The notes: generated by a model not told the origin, from the letters alone. A stretch of DNA of 52,227 nt from Chara braunii (GCA_003427395.1 BFEA01001085.1:1-52227), one strand, 5' to 3'; positions 33,311-43,175 are shown, numbered from the stretch's first letter. Made by a program: numbers and translations.

Positions 33311-33973
33311 TCATCGCCACCTCAGACTGTCTAGGTCAAACGTCTCGATGACATACGTCCACAAGTGTACGTCTGGGCCCAACACCGTCGATGACCATCG
33401 ACTCTCTATCGCATCCGCGGAAACCCCTATAGCCGGCAGATCCAGCGCCACCTTGCCTGGCGCTACTGTCTCTGAAGGTCGTAGCGTCGTCGATCTTAAG
33501 CTCCACTCCACTGGCCTGCTCTATCATCGATCCACTCTCGCCGATATCAGTAGCTAAGCTCACTCAACCGCCGCTGTAATGTGCTCCTCTGCCTCCTACG
33601 CCCGGACGGCTACTCCTATCCTGGGAAAGTGGGCGTCCGTAACGTCGATGTCCTCCTCGTCAACCTCACTCTCTGGGTCGACCCAGTCTGGTTCCCAAGC
33701 GTCCTCGTCGTCCTCTCGCTCCCAACCCTCGTCGTCAAACTCGTCCTCGACGCGGTATGGTGCCTGTCCTATAGCCTCGTAGTACTCCACCAACTAATGG
33801 CCGGATATCAGAGGTCGCGCGACGTCCTCACTCCACGAGCCCCCCCAGTCGTCTGAGAAGAGCTGCCCGATGCAGGTCACGTACTTAGGGCCGGCTCGGA
33901 GCTCACGGTCTAACCAATCCCAAACGCTCGGAGACTGAAGCCACTCGTCGTCTATCGAACGGATCAGCTCTAT
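33311..33973 (-). pseudogene. Unidentified decayed coding region, upstream end
   Basis: The visible frame begins at a microsatellite (33973) and reads IELIRSIDDEWLQSPSVWDW, LRAGPKYVTCIGQLFSDDWG, one TAG, then an acidic stretch (VEDEFDDEGWEREDDEDAWE, DPESEVDEEDIDV). After another stop at 33596 it reads VALDLPAIGVSADAIESRWS and ends at 33311. Aromatic and acidic residues dominate. The same frame can be followed past 33311 into GHISYSWEVLATVYFHSI and then the 33124 segment. The true start is not visible. Confidence 0.5.
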
Positions 33974-34006
33974 AGTAATAATATTATTACTATTATTATT
34001 ACTATT
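33968..34006. repeat. (ATT/ATA)n microsatellite
   Basis: An imperfect run of TAATAATATTATTACTATT-type trinucleotides. It marks the upstream edge of the decayed coding region. Confidence 0.9.
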
Positions 34007-35746
34007 GTACGATCAGGACCATTGAAAAAGATAAGTTTTAGAGAGCGAGTGAGAGCTTAGCAATAAGGTCCGGTAAGGATTTGATAGGGCAGAGATTGTC
34101 CTGCACATCCTGGAGTTGAGGTTGCTAAACCTTAAGGAGATGTGTGACTTTAAGGCTATTTTGGTTCCGTTGGAGTTAAGATAGCCTAACTCTATACATA
34201 ATAAAGACTAAAGACTATCTCTCTATGTGACGATCCCTATCACTCTCACGTGTGTGGATTTATCCTGATGTATATTGATTTTTTGTGTAAGAGGTGTACA
34301 GGGTGCACCTGTTGCGTTTTTGTAAATGTGAAGTGTGTGAACTGTCTACTCTTTGGTATATTCGCGCAATCTGCCTATGGACAGACAATAGGCCCGAGCA
34401 TACGTAAAGGCGGCGCAGTTCGTCTTGTGAAAATGTGTGAAAAGTCCCAAGGAACTTATGAGTCTTCTGAGACTCGAATGCTTGTCCATGCCCAATGTTA
34501 TTTGTTCAATTGAGACGAGGACCCACAAGTTGGTCTCTTAGTGACGAGTATTTCTGGATGGCTCTCCTCCATGTGGGAGGTGGTGGTGAGAATTTATGAT
34601 TACCCTCCATATGGGAGGTGTTGGTGAGGTTTATAAGTGAGTCCCCTTCAAAAGTGGAAGGTGGTTAAAAAATTTGAGATGGCATGGAAAACAGTTTGAA
34701 TGATAAAGTCTGACGAGAAAGACCAAGATAAATTATTTTGGTGAAATGTTGGAAGGTCGCAAATTGGTGAAAGATGAGAGATGTCTTTAAGATGTGTGAC
34801 CTGCCTTACCCTGATCAAATGAGAGACCACGACCCTGTGAAATTGGCGGTGATTTTTCGTGGATTTTTAAGAAGGCGCTGAGCCTTGAGTGAGTCAGACC
34901 TCTGCGTAGTCCCGCAGTAGACCTGAGGTTATTGCGACACACCGACCAGTCACCATGATGTTAATCTTAAGACATATAAGAGAGGCCCAGCTAGGGGTTA
35001 ATCTAGTATCACTAGGACGCAACCCCAAGTGTTGGCTACTGACCGGCGTAACCTGGCAGCGGACCCACGTCTCACCAAAGGGTAAGGCTTGAGGGGTGTG
35101 GCCGCCTCAGAGAGTCTTATTCCCGCGGGATGTCGGAGGGATATGAGTCGAGTCGTATTTTTNNGAGTCCTNATATTATGAGTTATCAGGAGAATTGNCC
35201 ATCGTTGNGCAACCAACGAGGGTACCGTCGCTAAAATAACAACGAGATGGACCGTAGATCTGGCTCGATCAACCAGGCTATGGTGGGCCAAGATGGAGAC
35301 CTGACTCTACTGTACTAGACTGCAGGAGAGATCTGTGATAAAAGCTATATATATTTTTGTGAATATTGTGTGACACAGGCGATAATGCCTTGAAAAGGTC
35401 TCGGTTAGGGCCCACGACCTAAGTTATGACCCTGCATGCAGGACGATGACTACAAAGGACACCCAACGATGAACCGGCAAATGTCTAGGATAAAGGGAGA
35501 GGATTACCAACAGCTATTCAGCATGAATTTTATGTTGTAGTACTGACGTAATACACCTGCGCGTGCAGGGGACCCTGGCAGCAGGAAGACATATTGGGTA
35601 CTGTCTGTTAAACACTCGAACGGACTCAGTCGGCCAATCGGATTGGATCTTTCCTCGTCAGCATTTGGGATTATGGTTGAATTGATAACTTTTGATTATT
35701 CGACGCGACGGGGATGTCGCTTAATAAGGTCCGGTAAGTTGTCGGC

Positions 35747-35772
35747 GCGAATACCCTTACAAGGGTATTCGC
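35747..35772. repeat. Perfect 12-bp inverted repeat with 2-bp spacer
   Basis: GCGAATACCCTT, then AC, then AAGGGTATTCGC. It lies nine bases after the second copy of the 16-mer AATAAGGTCCGGTAAG. It could form a tight hairpin or be a dimeric protein-binding site. No gene nearby gives it a role. Confidence 0.9.
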
Positions 35773-36301
35773 TCTGGTTTTTGCGAGTGACAGAAAATAA
35801 GTTTTGTTCGACATTTGAGTGCACTGCGCGTGTCGCAATTACGTTTTGCTCACGCTTTCTGAATGGTTGAGTTGAAGTAGAGAGTGTGTAAGCGCGCAGT
35901 TTTAAGTCGCGCGTGATAATTCTTATTTTGATGTTATAGAGTTGGCGTTTCCGCCGACAAAATTTTGACTTTGATTCAAAATTAGGAAGAGTTTTCTCTA
36001 TCTTGACATGACCACGGTGTGTCTGCGCTCATACGGAAGACGCCATCACGCAGTAATTTTTGATTTCAGGCATTGATTGGAGTGTGCGAGAGAAAGCAGA
36101 ACGCAAGCGGTGGCCTCCGCGTGGTAGCTGCGGGAGGTTGGCAGTCGTGGACGAAGCCAGGCCCTATGAGCAGAGGGCGTCATAGGTTGGCAGTCGCGAT
36201 TCTAATCCGTAGACAAAGGATTGACCTTGAGGTATTTTGGTAGGCCCGTGTGCCGTGCGGCAATAATTTACATTGAATTTTGCGGTGGTCCTTCTCAGCC
36301 T

Positions 36302-36374
36302 TGGGTACTAGCACTATTGGTAATAGCGTTGGACTTTCAAAGCGAAGGCACAAAAATCGAGGGCGGCGACCGGC
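36302..36374 (+). other. tRNA-like relic (weak)
   Basis: TAGCACTATTGG at 36309-36320 fits the pol III A-box of tRNA genes in all but one position. CTTTCAA at 36334-36340 could be an anticodon loop (TTC), and a TCGA lies at 36357-36360, at about the spacing expected of a B-box. The acceptor stem and much of the anticodon stem do not pair, so this is at best a decayed tRNA or SINE head, and may be chance. Confidence 0.2.
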
Positions 36375-36540
36375 GGCGATGGAACATCTGAGCGACTGAA
36401 GATGCCGAGGGGTTGAGGGCCCGTCGAGGCTATCCTCCTTGGTTTTGTTGCCGGCCCATTCGTAGGCCCGGTCGACGGAACTGAGAGTGGTACTGGTGGT
36501 CTTCCTTCCCCAAAAGCACCAAGTTCCGATGTTCGTATTT

Positions 36541-37601
36541 TTATTTTTCTTTAGTTGTCGGTCCCGGTTCTAAGACGCGGCGACAGCGCCGGTACCAAGG
36601 TTGTTTGTAGGGTACCACCCAGCGTGGGCTGAAGGGGCCAGCGGTTGCAATCTCTGCGAAGTGGCCGTCACAGCAGTAGAGGACCTTGACCACACGCGCC
36701 TCTTTCGGCGGGGCCGTTTGGGTTCCTGCGTATTGGGATGCCGGTAAATTTTTTCCTTCCCACCCACGTTGAAGCAAGGACTGGAGAAGCCAACGTGCGT
36801 AGAAGTGGTGGGGTTCGTGATCGTGGTTTCCCTCGCTTCCCAATTGAGGAGCGCCGATAGCCTAAAATGGGAAGGGAANTGGAGAACNCTCTGAGGGGCC
36901 TGTGGNACTGCAGCCCAAGGGTGGCGGGGGTCGCTGCNAGNGCACAGTCGGNCNACCATGATTTGCTGTGAGAGGTTTTTAGTGTGCACATGCCCGCTGG
37001 ATCCCACGAGGGGGCNCCAGGCAGATGTCCGCAGCGGTACTGGCTGCAGCCACCGTTTCCACGGAGCCCGCCCCACTTCAGTCTTTAAAGTTCTCATTTG
37101 AATACTTGCTACTAGCAGCACGATCTGTTGTAAGAGGGTTGAGTGTGAGTGTGCCTGGTCCCGCTGGCTGTTAAGGGCAAGTTGGTGGTGAACATGTCGT
37201 GGGGACCCAAACAGTGGAAACTGCGTATTGGGCGAAGTGGGCCAGGGGACAGCCGCACTGTGGCCCTGTACATACATGGGTGTACTAGTTAGCACCACCA
37301 AGATCTGCACGGGGACCTGTCTCACCACCCACGCTGCAAGCCCCACCGCATGCCCTGCGCCATCCCACTCACTACGGCATCGGGATCACCACAGCGGCCA
37401 AAGTGCAGGTCGTGTGCGTTGGCCCCACCTGCTGTAGGGTGGACCGGCTTGGTAGCTGAGATATAACGCAGTGCTCAGCAGACTCCGAATTAAAAGTTGC
37501 CTGTATCGTCCGGCCCCTTCTTGCGGCGTCCGTGTAAGTGCGCAGATTAGCGCAGATGGGAAGCAACAGCTAGCACAGAAGGGGAGCAGGAGAGCCAAAA
37601 A
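36541..37601. other. Stretch with unconvincing minus-strand open frames
   Basis: Open frames of 258 codons (37346-36570) and 100 codons (36843-36541) lie on the minus strand in overlapping frames. They include ambiguous bases at 36879-37016, show no recognisable domain, and have mixed compositions. I do not call a gene here. Confidence 0.5.
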
Positions 37602-37931
37602 NNNNNNNNNNNNNNNNNNNNNNNNNNNNNNNNNNNNNNNNNNNNNNNNNNNNNNNNNNNNNNNNNNNNNNNNNNNNNNNNNNNNNNNNNNNNNNNNNNN
37701 NNNNNNNNNNNNNNNNNNNNNNNNNNNNNNNNNNNNNNNNNNNNNNNNNNNNNNNNNNNNNNNNNNNNNNNNNNNNNNNNNNNNNNNNNNNNNNNNNNNN
37801 NNNNNNNNNNNNNNNNNNNNNNNNNNNNNNNNNNNNNNNNNNNNNNNNNNNNNNNNNNNNNNNNNNNNNNNNNNNNNNNNNNNNNNNNNNNNNNNNNNNN
37901 NNNNNNNNNNNNNNNNNNNNNNNNNNNNNNN
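37602..37931. other. Assembly gap in a poly-A region
   Basis: 330 unknown bases, with short A runs (AAAAA before, AAAAAAAAAA after) on both sides. Any open frame through it is meaningless. Confidence 0.98.
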
Positions 37932-38335
37932 AAAAAAAAAAGGATAAAGAGAAAAATAATAGTAATGATATATTGGGCTCTATTAGCAGTAGCGGGCGGA
38001 GTAGAGCAAGGAAAGGGAAGACTGTAGCGGGCTGGCGACGAAACTGGCTGGCCACGCTGTCTGTCCAACAAGGTATAAGGACGAAAGACAAATTTGCCTT
38101 CTGATAATCGACCACTTCCAGACTATCGCCCACGGACAGTCCGATCAGACTGTGCTAGGCAGTGCGGGGCCCCTTATGGCCGGATGCTGATTGCCTCAAA
38201 GGAGGGCGAGGCCAACAGAGTGGTGGAAATGGGCTGAGTGAACCCGGATGGACTTCTGGGCCGGGTGCGTGCACAGAGCAAGGCAGAGCGCAGTGACGGG
38301 AGAATGGCTATGCTGGGGAGAAGGAAACAAGATAT

Positions 38336-38361
38336 CACTCGATTCTTGATAGAATCGAGTG
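38336..38361. repeat. Perfect 11-bp inverted repeat, 4-nt loop
   Basis: CACTCGATTCT, TGAT, AGAATCGAGTG. A clean hairpin with no poly-T downstream and no adjacent gene. Confidence 0.9.
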
Positions 38362-39034
38362 GGGTGAAAGATGGGATGGGGGTATCCTAACATGGCGAAT
38401 TCGTTAGTGTAGACATAATAACCAAGGACTTAGTAGATTAGGAGGTTAGTAGAGAATAGGCTGCGCGGAGGTGAACGAATGAGTGGATATGGTGGAGTAA
38501 GAAGTGGATAGTTCGGTCGATCCTCAACAAAATTGGACAAACCAAGACCCATTCCTGAGGTTTTGGACCTCTGCGAACTCGAATGTGCCCTCAGATTGAT
38601 GGATGGTTGAGTAGAATGGGAGCTAGGAGGGAAATGGAGTGCGCGGAGGCATCGAATTTGTTGACATGGCGGAGCAAAAAAGGGCACATCTCGCCCGTTT
38701 CCACACGGAATTGAGCAAAGATTTGAAATGGGGGTTTTGACGTGCTCCGGATCTGATGGTCGTGTCGGAAGTTGGATCTGAGGAGTGGTTTGGCCGATAG
38801 GATGGGTAGGGGCTGCGCCCAAAGGAGGGGTGAGGAAGCGAACATGTATTCTTCCATGTTTCGGCAGAATATTAATTCACTTTTGTTGCATCCTTCACTT
38901 CGGCATCGGAGCTTTCACTACAGTGTCCCACTATCCCTTGCTCACCATCGTGCCAATGCCACCTCAGCTACCATACCCAGCTACGTTCCCCGATCTGCGG
39001 ACTGGGTTCTCCTTCCCTTAGTGTCGGTGACTCG

Positions 39035-39058
39035 ACCTGGCCGTATTAGTGGCCAGGT
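39035..39058. repeat. 8-bp inverted repeat ACCTGGCC/GGCCAGGT, copy 1
   Basis: Arms ACCTGGCC and GGCCAGGT are separated by 8 bp. The same arms and the same spacer length recur 384 bp downstream (39419-39442) with a different spacer sequence. Confidence 0.9.
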
Positions 39059-39418
39059 GCAGGTACGTGACTGAAGGCCTCACGGAGGAGGAGCAAGGAG
39101 TGAAGGCGACGGAGGGGACAGAGGAAAAGTAACGGGATGGGGAGAGCGAGTTGGGGAGAAGGGGGGCATACCTGGTTGCTGCAGCGGTGACGAGGTTGAG
39201 CCTGCCCACATGCGGCCTAAAGATTCACTCGGACGAGCATGCTCCGACGAACGGAGCAACGAACAGGCCTGTGCTAGGGCCAGAGCAGGCGTTGGCACGA
39301 ACGGAGGATAGTTAGGAGTGGTGCTAGGGTGGTGATGGTAGGATTCAGCTCACCCTCACGATCACCTTGTGATTCTACCTTGTTGCGAGAGCTCCGCTTT
39401 CGTAGTCTCAAACAACGG

Positions 39419-39442
39419 ACCTGGCCACACGACAGGCCAGGT
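39419..39442. repeat. 8-bp inverted repeat ACCTGGCC/GGCCAGGT, copy 2
   Basis: Identical arms and 8-bp spacer length to the copy at 39035-39058. The spacer is ACACGACA here and GTATTAGT there. Confidence 0.9.
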
Positions 39443-39760
39443 ACATTCCTATACAGTGGGGTTTGGTCACTTACCTGCTGGTCTGAGTATCGCCCATCCG
39501 GGGTGCGAGGTTGGAGACTTTGAGGCCAGTCGCGGGGTTGGAGACTTCCGCTTTGGCCGGTGCGATGCTCATCGATCCTTGGAAGTTGCATTTGCGGTGT
39601 AGACGACTTACGTGACGGCACTGCATTGCTCATTCTATAGATGGATGTTACGGTGTGTTATCTCTCTGCATGCATGGCCAGGAGACTGTGTACGGTTCCA
39701 TGTTCTAGCAGAAGATTCAGTCCGATTCTGCTCATTTTGGAGTAGCGGGAGGTCGGCCGT

Positions 39761-39776
39761 ACACACACACACACAC

Positions 39777-39821
<45 letters not shown>

Positions 39822-39829
39822 AGAGAGCG
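39761..39829. repeat. (AC)n(AG)n microsatellite
   Basis: Ten AC dinucleotides followed by an AG tract interrupted by AAAG. Ordinary simple-sequence DNA. Confidence 0.97.
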
Positions 39830-39936
39830 AAAGGAGATGGGTAGGATGCTTAATCCAAAGCATCACGTTAATTGGGCTGCACATGACCAAGAAGATGGCT
39901 TGTATGCAGTCACTTTTTTTATATATTAGTTTCTGG

Positions 39937-39970
39937 TTATTATTATTGTTATTATTATTATTATTATTTA
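39937..39970. repeat. (ATT)n microsatellite
   Basis: A trinucleotide run of TTA/ATT with a single G interruption. Confidence 0.95.
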
Positions 39971-40186
39971 TTTAGCTTGATCGTGATTTTTAGTCAGGTG
40001 CGTTCAGGAAAGTTGAGTGTAAGGGAGAAGGAAGCGTGACAGAAAGGAGGTAAGACATCTGAGAGAAGAAAACGGTGGTTTAGCAGCCCAGCAAACGAGG
40101 TGAGCAGGTGCAGTGGGTTGTGTAGGGCTGAGCGCGACTGCCTCAAAGTTATGAGCCAGCTCGTCAATTCACCATCGGGTCTTGCA

Positions 40187-40229
40187 GGATCGAGTTGTGC
40201 GTTCTGCGGCCGGTTATACCACTGTACCA
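40187..40229 (-). other. Possible pol III-like A/B-box relic
   Basis: On the minus strand TGGTACAGTGG (40229-40219) resembles an A-box, and AACTCGATCC (40196-40187) resembles a B-box. The 33-nt spacing is shorter than in a tRNA, and no cloverleaf can be drawn. It may be a decayed tRNA-derived SINE, or chance. Confidence 0.2.
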
Positions 40230-40537
40230 TCGTACTCCATATGTCACAGCCGAGCGATGTTGTTTCTCTTTGCTAAGTACGCTGCCTGGTTGATTAAGCG
40301 GACTACGTCTTTTACTCCGACTACACCAACTTTTGCCCCTCTCCTACCCACACTAGTGTTGCTATGGCTAGTGTTGAGCATTTGAGCTAAGGAGGGGGGG
40401 GGGGATGTATGCCTGACCCACCCACGGGCTTGTTGCTACTTGTTAAACAACTAGTTACTGGGCCACTGCTCACTTAGAATGCTGNTGGAGGGACCGTGTG
40501 AGCTGACTGTGTGGGATGCTGTGCGCATTATTGAATG

Positions 40538-40837
40538 TCATAGTGTACACAGTGTTGTGCTCGTTGTCAAAGTTGCTGTAGGGACTGCAGATTCGTCTGC
40601 TTGGCCAGAGTGTTGCCCCTGCTGCTGTGTAAAGCCGCAGGTTGCCTCCGTAGTGCTGCTATTTGCAGCAGTTGCTGTACTCGTTGAGGGTGGTTGTGAT
40701 TGATGAGCAACACGGTGCTGCAGGTTAGCGGTGAAGAACTGTTGCGGGCATATTGTTGTCCACTGCTGCATATTGCGGCTGATTGCTGCACTTGGTTGTA
40801 GACTGGTTGTTTGCTGTGCACCTTTGCTGCCCCCCAT
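40538..40837 (-). CDS. Gln/Ser/Thr-rich open frame, doubtful
   Basis: A 99-codon frame starting MGGSKGAQQTTSLQP, rich in Gln, Ser, Thr and Ala. It is produced by a GTT/GCT/TTG-rich tract and has no recognisable domain, no neighbours in the same orientation, and an equally long overlapping frame. Simple-sequence DNA commonly yields such frames, so a real gene is unlikely. Confidence 0.15.
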   Translation of the reverse strand: MGGSKGAQQTTSLQPSAAISRNMQQWTTICPQQFFTANLQHRVAHQSQPPSTSTATAANSSTTEATCGFTQQQGQHSGQADESAVPTATLTTSTTLCTL

Positions 40838-41246
40838 GACAGTGCACAGACTGTTGCAAGCTGTTGCTGGCAGCTGAATACTACGGCGTATCGTTGTTGA
40901 CCGCCTCCACGTACTGCTGCTACGTCTATGGGCTGTTACAGGGTGCTAAGCGGCCGCGATTGGGCTAAGTGGAGGTGCTCGGATTCCGAAGAGTGATTAG
41001 GCTGGACGAGTAGGGGGTTATGCCATGAATTGTGAGGTCAGAGGAGGGTCGATATGGAGAGTCGACTTCAGGGGTTGACCGAGCTGTTACGTTGGTTGCC
41101 ATTGCGGGGCCCTCAGGCGCATCGAGATTTCAAAGCCCTCTCCTGCGAGTCTGAGAGCACCCGTCTTGGATCTGAGTGTCTAAACTCTTCTCTTTCTGCC
41201 TTTCTTATTCTACGTATGGTCCTTTGGTTACGAGAGGAAGGCGGCA

Positions 41247-41275
41247 GGCGGGATTGCAACCCGTAGGTCCGCGCC
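41247..41275 (-). other. tRNA T-arm-like sequence (weak)
   Basis: On the minus strand ACGGGTTGCAATCCCGCC looks like a tRNA T-arm (stem CGGG/CCCG, 7-nt loop). The sequence upstream on that strand, to about 41340, does not give a full cloverleaf. This would suit the head of a decayed SINE. Confidence 0.22.
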
Positions 41276-41559
41276 AAGGCCTCTGTGGGAGGTTGTCCCA
41301 CCGATTGCGGGAGCTCTGCCGGAGCCCATGCAGGGTTCTGGAGGCAGGGAACACTCAGGTATAATGGTCGTTTTACGCGTGTGACCCTATCCCTTAAATG
41401 TATTATCCTTTTGCTATTGTCCGACTGTAAGTATCACTGAGAAAGCTAACTGTTTGTTTATTTGTTTGATTTAATGATATTGTTTTGCAAAGTAAATTGA
41501 CAAGTATGTATTGAGTTAATTCAGATTATCAGTGTGCGTTTAGACAACACAGAACTGTA

Positions 41560-42790
41560 ACTTAGGTTGTGGAGGCTGGGCGAACGCATAAGTTGCGGGT
41601 TGTTCAGTTCTTCGGACATGTGATTATGTCTAGGCTGGGCTAGACTACTCATAAGTTGGGTAGCCTGGCTCTACGCCATATGTAACTGTATGGGCTGACC
41701 AGGCACAACATAAGTTGTTGTGTCTGGTCACATGCCTTTCGCCGTTTGTTCAGGCAATGGTTGGGCTCCTCATAAGTTGAGGTGATCAAGTTCTTTGGGT
41801 ATGCCGAAAGTTTAGGCTGGCCAGTCTCACGATAAGTTGGTGGGACCCGGTCATACGCCTTACGTCGATTGTTTAGGGAGAAGCTGACCACAGCATAAGT
41901 TGGTGTGGCTCAGTCTTATGCTTTACTATTTAAGGCGAGACTATTGACACCATAAGTTGGTGTGGTCAAGTCATGAGCCGCCATCACAAAGATAATCGGG
42001 GTATACAATTTTGATACTCAATTTATTATGTATATTTATGGCGGGTTGGGCGTCATGAGTTGGGAGATCTAGCCATATAAGTCGGTAGCAGACAAGGCAG
42101 AGGGAAGGAAGATGAACAATACAAAATGGTGTGGTAACTTTGGGCAGGCTGACTCATCCATAAGTTGGGTAGTTGGTCTTATGCCCTTGATAATACGAAA
42201 GCAGAGAGGTTTATAAAGTTTGGATATTTCCTTTTTCTAAACATAACCGACGTTTGGGTGGGGATCCTCAAGAAAAAATTTGATTGTGATTCTACCTATT
42301 GGATGTAATTATGTTGCGGAGGCCGGGCGAACGCATAAGTTGCGAGCTGTTCGGCCACACGCGCTTATTATTGTTTAGGCAGGGCTAGACTACTCATAAG
42401 TTAAGTAACCTAGTTTTATGCTATATGTCAGTGTTTAGGCTGGCCAGGGCACAACATAAGTTATTGTGTTTTGATGATATACCATTCGTCGTTTGTTTAG
42501 GCAGAGGTTGGACCCCTCATAAGTTGAGGTCATTCAATTCTTTGTTTATGCCGATCTTTCAGGCTGATCAGCCTTGCCATAAGTTGGTGCGGCCCGGTCA
42601 TACGCCTTATGTCGATCGTCTAGGCAGAAACTGGTCACACCATAAGTTGGTGTGATTTGGTCTTATGCCCTACGTATATTTGTGTTACCAGACTGGGGCA
42701 CCATAAGTTGGTGTGGCCTAGTCATATAAATTGGCAAGTCAGTCATATCCATAAGTTGGGTTGGCTGGCCCTATGTCTTATGTAAGGAAG
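41560..42790. repeat. Array of ~61-bp stem-loop units with conserved ATAAGTT loop
   Basis: ATAAGTT occurs exactly at 41588, 41651, 41710, 41772, 41832, 41895, 41952, 42160, 42335, 42396, 42456, 42519, 42579, 42642, 42703 and 42751. Single-change forms are at 42055, 42076 and 42726. Most are flanked by complementary arms that differ between units: CACAAC/GTTGTG (41704-41722), CACACC/GGTGTG (42636-42654), CTACTC/GGGTAG (41645-41663). Linkers share a (A/T)TGCC or TACGCCTTA(T/C)GTCGAT piece and TTTAGGC. There is no coding frame. It may be a hairpin satellite, a structured non-coding RNA, or an element remnant. Confidence 0.9.
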
Positions 42791-43175
42791 GGGAAAAAGG
42801 GAATAATGAGGGTTTTTGAACGAACTATGTGACCCGGAAAATAACCAGAGGGTTGGTGAGAGATGTTGCACTCACCTATGCATGTTTTTGAAGGTCATCT
42901 CTGGGGTATTCCCTTTGATAGAGTAGTTGCTGTAAATGCTCGCCAAGTGCTGGAGCCATAGGTAGGTAAGATGGATGATGGGAGGGAAGCCTGGGATGAG
43001 ATAGCACTGACTATGCTGAGGATTAGGATCAGCATTGGCTCATGGTCTCACTAAGAGGGCATGCAGACTAATATTGAGCCTAAGTTATCAAGCAGGTGTC
43101 AGAAGTAAGTCCCAGGTATAGTTTCGTCTTGCATTTTTGCTTTCAGCTTTGTATAAATTTTGGTAGCCCACTTTT
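42791..43175. other. Stretch without recognised feature
   Basis: No coding frame, repeat or RNA signature that I can support. Confidence 0.6.

Larger units (their letters stand above)
34007..36540. other. Non-coding stretch without recognised gene
   Basis: A/T-richer sequence with no convincing frame on either strand. It contains a degenerate three-copy ~39-bp repeat near 34.57-34.68 kb, with CCTCC...GGAGG hairpins in the first two copies (34566 and 34604), and a 10-bp inverted repeat (34153-34162 / 34178-34187). The exact 16-mer AATAAGGTCCGGTAAG occurs at 34062-34077 and 35723-35738. A perfect hairpin is at 35747-35772. The 16-mer pair could be the remnant of a repeat. No LTR boundaries were found. 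Confidence 0.7.
37932..41560. other. Non-coding stretch with microsatellites and hairpins
   Basis: Only short open frames without recognisable domains. It contains the hairpin at 38336-38361, two related inverted repeats at 39035-39058 and 39419-39442, AC/AG and ATT microsatellites, a G11-like run near 40397, a GTT/GCT-rich tract (40540-40900), and weak pol III-like motifs near 40.2 and 41.25 kb. I see no gene that I can support. Confidence 0.6.

Noticed and set aside
36309-36361. Intact tRNA gene
   Set aside because: A-box spacing is good, but acceptor and anticodon stems do not pair and the B-box is poor. At most a relic.
36570-37346. 258-codon open frame as a host gene
   Set aside because: It contains ambiguous bases, has no recognisable domain, and overlaps other frames of similar quality.
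37471-38133. Frames of 158-187 codons across the third gap
   Set aside because: They are mostly unknown bases, with poly-A/poly-T flanks supplying Lys or Phe runs.
38430-39298. Several 60-130-codon frames on both strands
   Set aside because: They overlap each other, show no domain or consistent composition, and look like chance frames in G/C-balanced DNA.
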